A DNA stretch of 64,000 bases from Shewanella corallii (GCF_023349125.1 NZ_JAKIKT010000001.1:124001-188000), one strand, 5' to 3'. Shown: positions 9,188 through 18,802, counted from the stretch's first letter. The notes: generated by a model not told the origin, from the sequence alone. A program made the numbers and translations.

Positions 9188-9745
9188 TTAAGGGCGCTCA
9201 AACTCCCGGCACAGCAGCAGCGTTTCCTGTTCCTGCAAAGGTTCTTTGGTGAGCTCACACAGGTATTGTCCCTGGGCCAACTCAGTATTGTGACGACACT
9301 GTCTGCATTGCCCGAATGGACGCGACTGATTGGCCTGTTGCATTGAGGTCAGCAGGTTTTGCAGCGGTTGATAACAGTCATTCAGCAATTGGCTTTCAAG
9401 CTGAGCCAGCTGAGGTGACAGCTGTTGCGTGTCCAGTATTTCACTCCCCGCCTCGGTCAGCTTTAAATGGCTGACCCGCTTATCTTTACTGTCTCCCTGT
9501 TTAACGATCAGCCCCTTGGTCTCCAGCACCTTGAGGGTCTGTGAGACTGTGCCTTTGGTTTGCCCCAGATACTCTGTCACAGCCATGGGCGTATCTGAGT
9601 AACGGTTGCAGTGGGCCAGATAGTTCAGGGCCTCGAACTGCACAGGCTGTAGGCCATATTCGGCCAGCAGCTGACGTCTCTCATTGCGCAGCAAACCGGT
9701 AATGCGTTCCAGCAGGAACTGTACTTGGTAGATATCCTGATTCAT
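9188..9745 (-). CDS. MarR-family regulator with C-terminal four-cysteine motif
   Basis: 185 residues. Residues 1-140 form a winged-helix MarR regulator (recognition region TKGTVSQTLKVLETKGLIVK, wing KDKRVSHLKLTEAG). The C-terminal 45 residues are an extension with C147-x2-C150-x12-C163-x15-C179, a spacing that could hold a metal, an Fe-S cluster or redox-active disulfides. It is divergent from a secreted protein/thioredoxin-like operon, with two matching palindromes in the shared control region, so autoregulation and control of that operon are likely. A redox- or metal-sensing role is inference from the cysteines and the neighbour. Confidence 0.9.
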   Translation of the reverse strand: MNQDIYQVQFLLERITGLLRNERRQLLAEYGLQPVQFEALNYLAHCNRYSDTPMAVTEYLGQTKGTVSQTLKVLETKGLIVKQGDSKDKRVSHLKLTEAGSEILDTQQLSPQLAQLESQLLNDCYQPLQNLLTSMQQANQSRPFGQCRQCRHNTELAQGQYLCELTKEPLQEQETLLLCREFERP

Positions 9746-9753
9746 GGAGTAGA

Positions 9754-9772
9754 TAGTATCGAATCAATACTA
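9754..9772. promoter_or_regulatory. likely MarR-type operator 1
   Basis: TAGTATCGAATCAATACTA is a 19-bp palindrome with one mismatched pair. It lies 8 nt upstream of the marR-like ATG and just upstream of the -35 box of the divergent promoter. It closely matches operator 2. Confidence 0.7.
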
Positions 9773-9774
9773 GG

Positions 9775-9804
9775 TTGACAATTGGTTATGGCTTTGTTTA
9801 TTAT
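9775..9804 (+). promoter_or_regulatory. near-consensus sigma-70 promoter
   Basis: TTGACA (9775-9780), 18-nt spacer, TATTAT (9799-9804), reading toward the secreted protein/thioredoxin-like operon. It is bracketed by the two MarR-type palindromes, the classic layout for repression by occlusion. Confidence 0.7.
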
Positions 9805-9805
9805 T

Positions 9806-9820
9806 GTTTCGACTCGAAAC
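9806..9820. promoter_or_regulatory. likely MarR-type operator 2
   Basis: GTTTCGACTCGAAAC is a perfect 7-1-7 palindrome directly after the -10 box, over the expected transcription start. Read on the minus strand the extended site TAGTTTCGAGTCGAAACAA matches operator 1 at most positions. Confidence 0.75.
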
Positions 9821-9911
9821 TATAAGGTTTGAGCCTGAACAGATTACAACCCGATGAGTTTATGTCTGTGAGGGTGGGAAACCGGATTCAATTTGCAATG
9901 AGGACTGACAG

Positions 9912-10652
9912 ATGAAAACTCTAACCCTTACGTTGGCCATCTCTGCTGCACTGGCTTCCCCGCTGGCGGATGCACACGGCAACAAACATCAGGGCGGTAT
10001 CCAGGCGGACAGCAACAATGCGGTGCGCTCGGCATTTGACATAGTGCATGCCAAGGTCTCAGCCAAAGGCAATGTCGCGACCTTCCATATGGGAGTGAAA
10101 GGCGCGGCTGGTGGCGCCAAGCCAGCTTTGAATGGCAAGTTGGGTGGTGCCGAAGCCTACGCCTATGTGTGGCCGACCAGTATCAATGCCTATGAGGTGG
10201 GATTTGATAAGGACGCGGGCATTCTGGCACTGGCGGTGGCCAGCCATCCCGACTTTGACGATACCCCACTGTTCGATGAGAACAATGACAATGACACAGG
10301 TAATGATGGCGGAGTCTGGCACAGTCACTGGGTGGTATTGGTACCGGATGAACGCTGTGGGCCGGGGGCTCTGACGGTAAAAGATATTCCGGAAGGCAGT
10401 AACCCAAGATTACCGGCCACCTGGCCAGGCTTACCGATTTTACTGGACAGCCCGGGCTGGGACCCTGTGCTTGAGGGGGACACTGTGGAGATCAAAGTCC
10501 CCTTCGCCAGTGCTGATGTGCTCAGTGGTGTCTCCTATGATGGTGTCACTGCAGGCTTGAGAGTTAACGCCAATATTCACGCGCCACTGTTTTGTGTGGT
10601 GGATGTGATGGATGTGGCCTCTGGTGACCTGAGCTTGCCAGGAAAAATATAA
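9912..10652 (+). CDS. exported protein of unknown function
   Basis: 246 residues with a signal peptide cleaved after about residue 21 (SPLADA then HGNKHQGG). The mature N-terminus is His-rich (HGNKHQGG). Other visible stretches are a very acidic loop (DFDDTPLFDENNDNDTGNDG, about residues 115-134) followed by VWHSHWVVLVPDERCGPG, and a second cysteine near the C-terminus (PLFCVVDV). I do not recognise the family. It is the first gene of a two-gene operon with the thioredoxin-fold protein 10 nt downstream, under the MarR-bracketed promoter. The His/Asp residues make metal or heme binding conceivable, but this is a guess. Confidence 0.75.
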   Translation: MKTLTLTLAISAALASPLADAHGNKHQGGIQADSNNAVRSAFDIVHAKVSAKGNVATFHMGVKGAAGGAKPALNGKLGGAEAYAYVWPTSINAYEVGFDKDAGILALAVASHPDFDDTPLFDENNDNDTGNDGGVWHSHWVVLVPDERCGPGALTVKDIPEGSNPRLPATWPGLPILLDSPGWDPVLEGDTVEIKVPFASADVLSGVSYDGVTAGLRVNANIHAPLFCVVDVMDVASGDLSLPGKI

Positions 10653-10662
10653 GGAGGATGTA

Positions 10663-11241
10663 ATGAAATATCCTGACTATGGCTTGTTACCTGAGCTGGA
10701 TACCTCACAGTGGTTCAATACTTCTGAGTCACTGACGCTTGATGCGCTGAAAGGCAAAGTGGTGGTGATATATGCCTTTCAGATGCTGTGTCCGGGATGT
10801 GTCAGCCATGGCCTGCCTTTGATGCGTAAGCTGGATGCTTTCTATCAAAACACTGAGGTGCAGGTTATTGGTCTGCATACGGTATTTGAGCACCACAGTG
10901 CCATGGAGCCTGTTTCATTGCAGGCATTCCTGCACGAATACCGTATCCGCTTCCCTGTTGCTGTTGACCGGCCGGGCAGCAGTGGGCCGGTACCCACCAC
11001 CATGGCGGCCTATGGTCTGCAGGGCACGCCCAGCTATCTGGTATTGGACAGGCAGGGGCATCTCAGACTTAAGCACTTCGGCGCATTGGATGAGCTGCAA
11101 CTGGGAGATCTGATAGCAGGTTTACTGGCTGAGCCAGTCGCTTGTGAACAGTCTGCAACTGACACAGATAAGTCCACAGCAAGTCCTGATGAGACAAAGG
11201 GGGAGCTGCCAGTCTGTGATGAGCATGGCTGTCGCATCTGA
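10663..11241 (+). CDS. thioredoxin-fold (TlpA/peroxiredoxin-like) protein
   Basis: 192 residues; AAGGAGG 5-6 nt before the ATG. The fold markers are GKVVVIYAFQMLCPGCVSHG (CPGC active-site motif around residue 46) and the cis-Pro region GTPSYLVLDRQGHLRLKHFG (about 125-144). No signal peptide is seen, so it is probably cytoplasmic, unlike most TlpA proteins. The C-terminal tail after residue 150 is unusual: low-complexity, then CDEHGC near the end, a second Cys pair. Operon partner of the exported protein upstream. Role probably thiol reduction or peroxide handling; which partner it serves is unknown. Confidence 0.82.
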   Translation: MKYPDYGLLPELDTSQWFNTSESLTLDALKGKVVVIYAFQMLCPGCVSHGLPLMRKLDAFYQNTEVQVIGLHTVFEHHSAMEPVSLQAFLHEYRIRFPVAVDRPGSSGPVPTTMAAYGLQGTPSYLVLDRQGHLRLKHFGALDELQLGDLIAGLLAEPVACEQSATDTDKSTASPDETKGELPVCDEHGCRI

Positions 11242-11256
11242 TGCAGTGCTAACCGC

Positions 11257-11290
11257 TTTCGAGCTGCTTGTTTATTCAAACAGCTCGAAA
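11257..11290. terminator. long hairpin overlapping the pxpC 3' end
   Basis: 14-nt arms (11257-11270 and 11277-11290, TTTCGAGCTGCTTG / CAAACAGCTCGAAA) pair with one mismatch around loop TTTATT. It lies between convergent genes, and its right arm and loop encode the last codons and stop of pxpC. Likely bidirectional terminator, though T-runs are short. Confidence 0.65.
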
Positions 11291-12240
11291 AAGCGGACAA
11301 ACTCCTGCCACTGTTTTGATGCGTGGGTCAGATCGCCGGGGACAAAGCTTACCTCTGTTCCCGGCATACACTGGGCCAGACACCACTGGGAGTAGCGACT
11401 CAGGATAAAGGGCTTGGGGTAGCCGCCCAGTGTTTGTCTGTCTGACATCAGGATAATCGGCTGTCCATCCGGCGGCAGCTGCATGGCACCTGCACTTATC
11501 CCCTCAGATATCATGCCTGCAGGACCGGCTTGGACTGCCTGCCCCTCAAATCTGATACCCATACGGTCAGAGCTGGGACTGATACGATAGCGACTGTCAA
11601 ACAGAGTAGTCAGCTGTTCCGGGGGATAATCCATGTACTGTGGACCGTGCAGCAGCTCCAATCTAACCGGGTCTGAATAGTTTGGCTGATAGCGATCAGG
11701 CACCTTATTGCTGCTTACATCAAGATTTGTTTGTGAGTCATTACTTACTTCGAGGGTGTTTTCTTCGGTGAGTTTTTCACCATTGATTCCCCCCAGCTTG
11801 TTTCTCACCACTGTAGCCCGGCTGCCCAATATTGCTTGGGTTTGAAATCCCCCTTTAACCGCCAGATAGGCCCTCAGACCAGAGACAGCAGCGCCCAGTT
11901 GCAGCTCTTCGCTGGCCTTAAGGGGAAAGCTGCGCCAGTTGGCCTGTGGCCTTGCTTCCCCATTGCTGACTATTCTTGCCTGCATATCGGCACCGCAGAG
12001 GGATAAGGTCATATCCTGATGGGCGAGAAAGCTGGCCTGACCCAGAGTGATCTCCAGCATTGCCGCAGACATGGGGTTGCCCAGCAGGCGATTGGCCCAA
12101 CAAAAGGCGTGCAAGTCCATGGGACCGCCCTGACTCAAGCCCAGCCCTGCCACGCCAAAGCGACCGGGATCCTGGATCAGGGTCAGTGGACCGGGTTGAA
12201 GTACTTCCAGACCTGATGGCGCTACTTCCAAACCGGGCAT
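11272..12240 (-). CDS. pxpC: 5-oxoprolinase subunit PxpC (biotin-dependent carboxylase-like)
   Basis: 322 residues of the carboxyltransferase AB (KipA/PxpC) family. With PxpA and PxpB it makes the ATP-dependent bacterial 5-oxoprolinase that opens 5-oxo-L-proline to glutamate. Markers: LEVLQPGPLTLIQDPGRFG at the N-terminus, GLGLSQGGPMDLHAFCWANRL, and the C-terminal GMISEGISAGAMQLPPDGQP and DRQTLGGYPKP. Its first 19 nt overlap the 3' end of pxpB, showing translational coupling. A stretch around residues 150-185 (DSQTNLDVSSNK) is Asn/Ser-rich and looks like a loop insertion. Confidence 0.93.
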   Translation of the reverse strand: MPGLEVAPSGLEVLQPGPLTLIQDPGRFGVAGLGLSQGGPMDLHAFCWANRLLGNPMSAAMLEITLGQASFLAHQDMTLSLCGADMQARIVSNGEARPQANWRSFPLKASEELQLGAAVSGLRAYLAVKGGFQTQAILGSRATVVRNKLGGINGEKLTEENTLEVSNDSQTNLDVSSNKVPDRYQPNYSDPVRLELLHGPQYMDYPPEQLTTLFDSRYRISPSSDRMGIRFEGQAVQAGPAGMISEGISAGAMQLPPDGQPIILMSDRQTLGGYPKPFILSRYSQWCLAQCMPGTEVSFVPGDLTHASKQWQEFVRFFELFE

Positions 12241-12932
12241 GGCTCGCCTCCCAGTTCGATAAATTGCTCCTCTGTGACCTGATAAAACTCCACGCTGTCA
12301 CCGGCGATAAATGGTGTCATAGGCTCATTGTCCGGATTGAACAGGGTCAGTGGGCAGTTACCAATAATCTGCCAGCCTCCCGGTGAGGCATCGGGATACA
12401 CAGCAGTTTGTGCCTCGGCGATGCCGACACTGCCTTTGGGAATGCTGAGCCTGGGCGCGGAGTGACGGGGATGGCGGATGGCGTTATCCACTTCGCCCAG
12501 AAAGGCGAAGCCCGGCGCGAAGCCAATGGCACATATTGTGTAGCGTCTGCCTGTGTGCAGCTTGATAACTTCTTCGGGAGAGAGTCCTTTGGCCTGGGCA
12601 AGGGCGGCCAGATCAGGCCCATAACGGCTGCCATAAAGTACCGGCAGTCGGTGCAGTGTGCCGACAGACTCCACTGCCTGAGCCTGTATCCACAATGTGG
12701 GTATTGATGTGGAAAGTTCCAGCGGCGACAGCTTCAGCGGATGGTATTCAATCAGCAGTGTGGTGTAGGAGGGCACAAGCTCAAGTAAAGCATTGCCAAA
12801 GCGCTGCTTCAGCGATGTCGATAGCGCGGCAATGCGAGCGGGTAGGGCAGTATCTATCGCCTCAGCAAATCTAACTAGCAGCTGGGCCTCGCCAATTTGA
12901 ATCACCTCTGGTGCATTGGGTGACTGTGACAT
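12222..12932 (-). CDS. pxpB: 5-oxoprolinase subunit PxpB
   Basis: 236 residues of the carboxyltransferase CD (KipI/PxpB) family, subunit of 5-oxoprolinase. Markers: EIPVLYG-like segment LHRLPVLYGSRYGPDLAALA, HTGRRYTICAIGFAPGFAFLG and the histidine-rich RHPRHSAPRLSIPKGSVGIAE, then ASPGGWQIIGNCPL. The ATG follows the pxpA stop directly (TAAATG) and the 3' end overlaps pxpC, so the three genes are one transcript in the order pxpA-pxpB-pxpC. Confidence 0.93.
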   Translation of the reverse strand: MSQSPNAPEVIQIGEAQLLVRFAEAIDTALPARIAALSTSLKQRFGNALLELVPSYTTLLIEYHPLKLSPLELSTSIPTLWIQAQAVESVGTLHRLPVLYGSRYGPDLAALAQAKGLSPEEVIKLHTGRRYTICAIGFAPGFAFLGEVDNAIRHPRHSAPRLSIPKGSVGIAEAQTAVYPDASPGGWQIIGNCPLTLFNPDNEPMTPFIAGDSVEFYQVTEEQFIELGGEPCPVWK

Positions 12933-13694
12933 TTATGTATTGCTCAGCGGGGATTTGCCGCTCAGTTGGGCAGCGATATCCGCTATGGTCTGAATCGAAG
13001 CCGGGTTATCGCCGTGCACACAGATACTGTCCACTTCAAGTTTCAGCAGGCCGCCGTCCTGAGTCATCACGGAACCGGCTGCCAGCAAGGCGGTTTGTCG
13101 CAGAATATCGGTATTGCTTGCCAGCACTGCGCCCGGTTCATTGCGTGGGACCAGTAACCCCTCCCGGGTGTAAGCCCGGTCGGCAAAAGCTTCCAGCAGC
13201 AGTGGCACTCCGGCGTCCGCCGCCAGGGCTTGATATTCACTGTTATCGGCACGGCTCAGCACCATAAGCGCAGGCTTACCGGGCAATTGTGCAACTGCCG
13301 CCAGTATGGCGCTGAACACCTGGCTGTCGGCCATCATCAGGTTGTACAGAGCACCATGGGGTTTGACGTAATCCACTTGAGCTCCCACCTGACAGGTCAG
13401 TCCCATCAAGGCGCCCACCTGGTAGGCGATAAGGTGTTTGATCTGTTCCAGAGAGTGGGGGATATGGCGGCGACCAAAACCCTGCAGATCGGCATAGCCG
13501 GGGTGGGCACCTATGCTGACCTTGTGTTCCAGCGCCAGTTTGGCCGTGGCAGTCATGACGTCGGGATCGGAGGCATGAAAGCCACAGGCAATATTGGCCT
13601 GCTGAATATGGGGCATGACAGCCGCATCCTGTCCCATCGGCCATTGACCGAAGCTTTCGCCCATATCGCAATTCAGTCTTACCCTGCTGCTCAT
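12933..13694 (-). CDS. pxpA: 5-oxoprolinase subunit PxpA (LamB/YcsF family)
   Basis: 253 residues, normal length for the family. Opening segment LNCDMGESFGQWPMGQDAAV and the following ANIACGFHASDPDVM are diagnostic, as are VSIGAHPGYADLQGFGRR, VKPHGALYN and EAFADRAYTREGLLVPR. PxpA carries the hydrolytic part of 5-oxoproline opening. First gene of the pxpABC operon, divergent from a TRAP transporter that may bring in the substrate. Confidence 0.95.
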   Translation of the reverse strand: MSSRVRLNCDMGESFGQWPMGQDAAVMPHIQQANIACGFHASDPDVMTATAKLALEHKVSIGAHPGYADLQGFGRRHIPHSLEQIKHLIAYQVGALMGLTCQVGAQVDYVKPHGALYNLMMADSQVFSAILAAVAQLPGKPALMVLSRADNSEYQALAADAGVPLLLEAFADRAYTREGLLVPRNEPGAVLASNTDILRQTALLAAGSVMTQDGGLLKLEVDSICVHGDNPASIQTIADIAAQLSGKSPLSNT

Positions 13695-13777
13695 CTCTGT
13701 TTTTTTCCGAGTCTTGTACCTATTGATAATGATTGGATTCTATGGGTTTGTTGTCAAAAGGTTTCTGCATGGTTAGT

Positions 13778-13794
13778 TTAGGGTTTCACCCTAA
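13778..13794. promoter_or_regulatory. inverted repeat between pxpA and dctP
   Basis: TTAGGGTTTCACCCTAA, a perfect 7-3-7 inverted repeat in the 129-bp divergent control region. A weak promoter (TTGTCA at 13751, 17-nt spacer, TAGTTT) runs up to it. It could be a regulator site for both operons or a small RNA hairpin; the regulator is not known. Confidence 0.45.
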
Positions 13795-13823
13795 TTAGCA
13801 AAGTCTGAAGCAAGTTGGATAAA

Positions 13824-14864
13824 GTGACCGCCAGAAGTCTCATCATTGTCATACTCTTTGCGCTCTTATCTGGGTTTGCCATGCCCGAGCAGGCTGTGGC
13901 CGCGAATCATATGGCCAACAATGACCAGAAGCAGAGTGACAGCGTCCGCTGGGATATGCCCACCCCTTATGGTGATGCCACCCACCATACCCAAAATCTG
14001 AAGCAGTTTGTGGCTGATGTAGAGCAGGCCAGTCATGGCCAGTTCAGAATCGTGCTGCATACAGGCGCTTCCCTGTTTAAACATAATGAACTGCCCAGAG
14101 CTGTGCGCAGTCGTTTGGTGCCCATGGTGGAGGTGTTTGGTGGCCTGCTGGGCAATGAAAATCCCCTGTTCAAACTGGATAACCTGCCATTTCTGGCGAC
14201 AGATTTTGATTCTGCCTGGCAGCTGTACCAGGTCAGTAAACCCGCTATGGAGCAGGCGCTGGCACACCATGGACTGATACTTCTGTACGCAGTGCCCTGG
14301 CCGCCTCAGGGGTTATACAGTCAAAAGCCGGTCACAGGATTGGATGACTTCTCCGGTGCCAGAATGCGGGCCTACAGCCCAGTCACCTCGCAAATGGCGC
14401 TGCTGCTGAATACTCAGCCCACTACAGTGCAGACGGTGGAGATCCCCCAGGCCTTTTCCACCGGCATGATAGATATGATGGTCACCTCTCCCACCACTGG
14501 GGTCAGTTCCCAATCCTGGGACTATGTCTCTCACTACACAGATATTCAGGCCTGGCTGCCCAAGAATCTGGTGCTGGTGAATCTCAGGGCATTTGAACGT
14601 TTGCCCCCAGTCAGCCAGCAGGCGCTGATGACAGCCGCTGCCCAGGCTGAAAAGCGCGGATGGCAACTGGCCAGAGAGGAAACCCTGACCAAGACCAAAG
14701 CTCTGGCAGAGCAAGGAATGCAGGTCAGCCTGCCGACACAGGCTTTGATGCAGGGGCTTAATGATATCGGTGTGCAAATGACGGCGGACTGGCTGAAGGA
14801 GGCTGGCGCTGAGGGAGAAGCCGTGGTTAATCAGTTCTATCAGTTGCGGGAGGCGTCGAGATGA
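13824..14864 (+). CDS. dctP: TRAP transporter substrate-binding protein DctP
   Basis: About 346 residues. Signal peptide (hydrophobic ARSLIIVILFALLSGFAM, cleavage near QAVA|AN) followed by a DctP fold: VRWDMPTPYGDATHHTQNLK, GASLFKHNELPRAVRS, LDDFSGARMRAYSP, and VEIPQAFSTGMIDMMVTSP, the segment that lines the ligand site and normally includes the carboxylate-binding Arg region. Start uncertain: GTG at 13824 preferred over an in-frame TTG at 13815. The next gene overlaps by ATGA. Standing divergent to pxpABC, it may bind 5-oxoproline; related TRAP proteins DctP6 and DctP7 of Bordetella pertussis bind pyroglutamate. Confidence 0.9.
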   Translation: MTARSLIIVILFALLSGFAMPEQAVAANHMANNDQKQSDSVRWDMPTPYGDATHHTQNLKQFVADVEQASHGQFRIVLHTGASLFKHNELPRAVRSRLVPMVEVFGGLLGNENPLFKLDNLPFLATDFDSAWQLYQVSKPAMEQALAHHGLILLYAVPWPPQGLYSQKPVTGLDDFSGARMRAYSPVTSQMALLLNTQPTTVQTVEIPQAFSTGMIDMMVTSPTTGVSSQSWDYVSHYTDIQAWLPKNLVLVNLRAFERLPPVSQQALMTAAAQAEKRGWQLAREETLTKTKALAEQGMQVSLPTQALMQGLNDIGVQMTADWLKEAGAEGEAVVNQFYQLREASR

Positions 14865-15379
14865 AGTCTGCCTCAGTAATGCGGCTTTGGCTGGATAGAT
14901 TGTACCTGTCGGGGGCACTGGTCTCCGCACTGGCCATATTGCTTATCTGCCTGCTTATTCTTGCCCGGGTTATTGGCCGCTGGTTCGGCATTATTGTGCC
15001 TGCAGCCGACGCTCTCAGCGGCTATTTACTGGCCACCTCCGCCTTTATGGCCATGGCTTACACCTTTCGTCACGGTGGCCATATCCGTGTGAGTCTGGTG
15101 ATAACCCGCTTGCCGCCCCAGTGGCAAAAGTGGGTTGAGACAGGTGTGCTTCTGCTGGCCAGTCTGTTTGCCGCTTACCTGACCTGGCAGCTGATCTACA
15201 TGGTGTGGGAAACCTGGATGTTTAAGGAGGTCACCACTGGTTATCTGGCATTTCCCCTGTTTTGGGTGCAATGGACACTGCCATTGGGCATGGGGCTGTT
15301 CACCCTGAGCCTGCTCGATGGATTGCTGATGGGCACTGGAGCTGAAACCTCAGGTGCAGGAGGTGCCGCCCATGAGTGA
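14861..15379 (+). CDS. dctQ: TRAP transporter small permease DctQ
   Basis: 172 residues with four hydrophobic segments (about 15-40, 52-72, 92-112, 130-152), the standard DctQ plan. The conserved middle segment reads SGYLLATSAFMAMAYTFRHG then HIRVSLV. GGGAGG lies 7 nt before the ATG, which overlaps the dctP stop (ATGA). Forms the membrane complex with DctM. Confidence 0.93.
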   Translation: MKSASVMRLWLDRLYLSGALVSALAILLICLLILARVIGRWFGIIVPAADALSGYLLATSAFMAMAYTFRHGGHIRVSLVITRLPPQWQKWVETGVLLLASLFAAYLTWQLIYMVWETWMFKEVTTGYLAFPLFWVQWTLPLGMGLFTLSLLDGLLMGTGAETSGAGGAAHE

Positions 15380-16670
15380 GTTGATGATAGGCGCTGTTTT
15401 GCTGGTGGCGCTGTTTGCCCTGCTGTCAGCCGGTCTGTGGATTGCCCTGACCCTGATCATGGTTGGCATGTTGGGCATGGCACTGCTGGGCAATGATGCG
15501 TTTGGCCTTAACTATGCGGTGGCAACCTGGGGCGCAGTATCTGACTGGTCGCTGGCAGCCCTGCCTCTGTTTATCTGGATGGGGGAGATACTGTTTCGAA
15601 CCCGGCTGGCCCGCAACCTGTTTGAGGGCCTGACTCCCTGGCTGGCCAATTTGCCCGGCCGTATGCTGCATATGAACATTCTCAGCTGCGGTATTTTTGC
15701 CGCTGTGTCCGGCTCATCCGCTGCAACAGCAGCGACCATAGGTCGTATGACGCTGCCTGAACTTAAACGCGCCGGTTACGACGATAAGATGGCGCTTGGC
15801 ACGCTGGCAGGTTCAGGTACGCTTGGGCTTTTGATCCCGCCATCCATTATTTTGATTGTGTATGGTGTCGCCGCCGAGGTTTCCATCGCCCGTTTGTTTA
15901 TCGCCGGGGCCTTACCCGGACTTATGCTGGTGGGCCTGTTTATGGGCTTTACCATGCTGTGGGCACTGAGACATCCCGAAGGCGTCCCCGGGGAATCCCA
16001 GCGTTACTCATGGGGAGCCAGGTTCAAAGCCCTTATCGGTCTGTTGCCCCTGGCGGCACTGGTGCTGTTTGTACTGGGCAGCATCTATGGCGGTTTGGTC
16101 ACCCCAACAGAAGCCGCAGCACTTGGCGTTCTGGGGGCTCTGCTGCTGGCGGGTCTGAGTGGCGAGCTTAGCTGGCAGAACTTTAAAGATAGCCTGATGG
16201 GGGCGGTAAAAACATCCTGCATGATCCTGTTTATTCTGGCGGGAGCCGCGTTCCTGACCCTGGCGATGGGTTTTATCGGATTGCCCAGTCTGTTGGCCTC
16301 TGAAATAGGGGCGATGGGGCTATCGCCCTTGCTGTTATTGGCCTGCTTGACCCTGCTATTTGTATTGCTGGGCTGCTTTCTGGATGGCATATCCGTGGTA
16401 TTGCTGACCACCTCAGTGGTGCTGCCCATGGTGCAGCAGGCTGGGATAGATCCTCTCTGGTTTGGTATCTATCTAGTGTTGGTGGTGGAGATGTCGCAAA
16501 TCACCCCGCCAGTGGGCTTTAATCTGTTTGTTATTCAGGATCTCACCGGCCGGGATCTGCTTTATATTGCCAAAGCCGCTTTGCCCTTCTTTCTGCTGCT
16601 TTTGTTGGCCTGTATGCTGATTACGGTCTGGCCGGGCATAGTCACAGCGCTGCCGGCATCCATGGCATGA
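15372..16670 (+). CDS. dctM: TRAP transporter large permease DctM
   Basis: 432 residues from the ATG at 15372, which has AGGAGG 8 nt upstream; a GTG at 15354 in frame is less likely. About 12 hydrophobic segments. Family markers: ALPLFIWMGEILFR, ILSCGIFAAVSGSSAATAAT, GTLAGSGTLGLLIPPSIILI and the C-terminal MSQITPPVGFNLFVIQD. Uses a sodium gradient for import of the DctP-bound solute. Overlaps dctQ by 8 nt. Confidence 0.95.
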   Translation: MSELMIGAVLLVALFALLSAGLWIALTLIMVGMLGMALLGNDAFGLNYAVATWGAVSDWSLAALPLFIWMGEILFRTRLARNLFEGLTPWLANLPGRMLHMNILSCGIFAAVSGSSAATAATIGRMTLPELKRAGYDDKMALGTLAGSGTLGLLIPPSIILIVYGVAAEVSIARLFIAGALPGLMLVGLFMGFTMLWALRHPEGVPGESQRYSWGARFKALIGLLPLAALVLFVLGSIYGGLVTPTEAAALGVLGALLLAGLSGELSWQNFKDSLMGAVKTSCMILFILAGAAFLTLAMGFIGLPSLLASEIGAMGLSPLLLLACLTLLFVLLGCFLDGISVVLLTTSVVLPMVQQAGIDPLWFGIYLVLVVEMSQITPPVGFNLFVIQDLTGRDLLYIAKAALPFFLLLLLACMLITVWPGIVTALPASMA

Positions 16671-16684
16671 TATTTCAGCGATAA

Positions 16685-16706
16685 AAAAGGGCCGCAAGGC
16701 CCTTTT
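16685..16706. terminator. terminator between dctM and gdhA
   Basis: AAAAGGGCC (16685-16693) pairs perfectly with GGCCCTTTT (16698-16706) around tetraloop GCAA; T-rich on the right, A-rich on the left, so it can serve both convergent genes. Confidence 0.9.
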
Positions 16707-16761
16707 CTTTTTCAGTTACAGAGAAGCGTTTTAAGCCAACGCGCTCTTAATAAACGCGCTC

Positions 16762-18105
<1,344 letters not shown>

Positions 18106-18471
18106 TTAGGGCTCCTGTGGGAATACAAAGGATGAAGAATCATGATTATTAGAGTGGACCGGCTGGTCTGGGCAAGCCTTCCACGCCTTATGGCAGCGTT
18201 TTATAGCAGGGTTCACTGGCAACTGAACATGACACTTTGCTAAACCTGTGGTTTTCCTCAAGAAAATTGAAGGCATTCAGAACTTGCTGAGCATTCGTTA
18301 ATAAATCTGCCTTTGGATTCGTAAATCTTCAAAAAACAGGATCTGTTGTGAAAGTGTTGGAGTTTCGAGCGCTTGCAAATCCGGCTGACTCTTTATTGAG
18401 TCATGAAGTCGCCATGATTGATGGGGGAGGTGTTTGTGGCCAGTTGAGGTGCGCTTGTATCTTCCCTCTGC

Positions 18472-18485
18472 TGCATACGTATGCA
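18472..18485. promoter_or_regulatory. MalR-type operator, site A
   Basis: TGCATACGTATGCA, a perfect 14-bp palindrome identical to site C. It lies 418 bp upstream of TonB receptor 1 and about 370 bp upstream of gdhA, so its target is uncertain. Confidence 0.7.
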
Positions 18486-18754
18486 TAGTTGGGTTGTGGG
18501 TTAGTGTGATGTTTTTAAAAGTTAAATTCTGTTTTTGGTTATTGGCTTTTGCCATTGCCAGCCCACTGCAGGTCACCCTGCCTGCGACCCGAATATTCTT
18601 CGCTGTCGGTCAGTATAGAAAATCACCTGTCTGTCAATCTTCAGTGTGTTACTTAATTGTTATTTTAATACAGTTAGTTAGCTTGGGTTGTGTTGCTCCT
18701 GACCGCGTGAGTTTTGACCACGGGGAGCGTCTTGTATTGCTAATACAGGATGAA

Positions 18755-18768
18755 TGAATACGTATGCA
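18755..18768. promoter_or_regulatory. MalR-type operator, site B
   Basis: TGAATACGTATGCA, identical to sites D and E. It starts exactly 135 nt before the receptor 1 ATG, the same distance as site D before receptor 2. Confidence 0.8.
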
Positions 18769-18773
18769 TAAAA

Positions 18774-18802
18774 TTGAGTCACATGTAACCAAATGGTAAC
18801 AA
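18774..18802 (+). promoter_or_regulatory. candidate promoter of TonB receptor 1
   Basis: TTGAGT (18774-18779), 17-nt spacer, TAACAA (18797-18802), placed 5 nt after operator B. The same pattern at the same distance occurs before receptor 2. The overlapping TGTAACCAAATGGTAACA is a near-palindrome; on the minus strand it reads as two GTTAC units 11 nt apart, resembling an ArcA box. Confidence 0.5.

Noticed and set aside
18434..18757. Plus-strand frame between gdhA and TonB receptor 1
   Set aside because: No ribosome site; the region contains operator sites and the receptor promoter instead.
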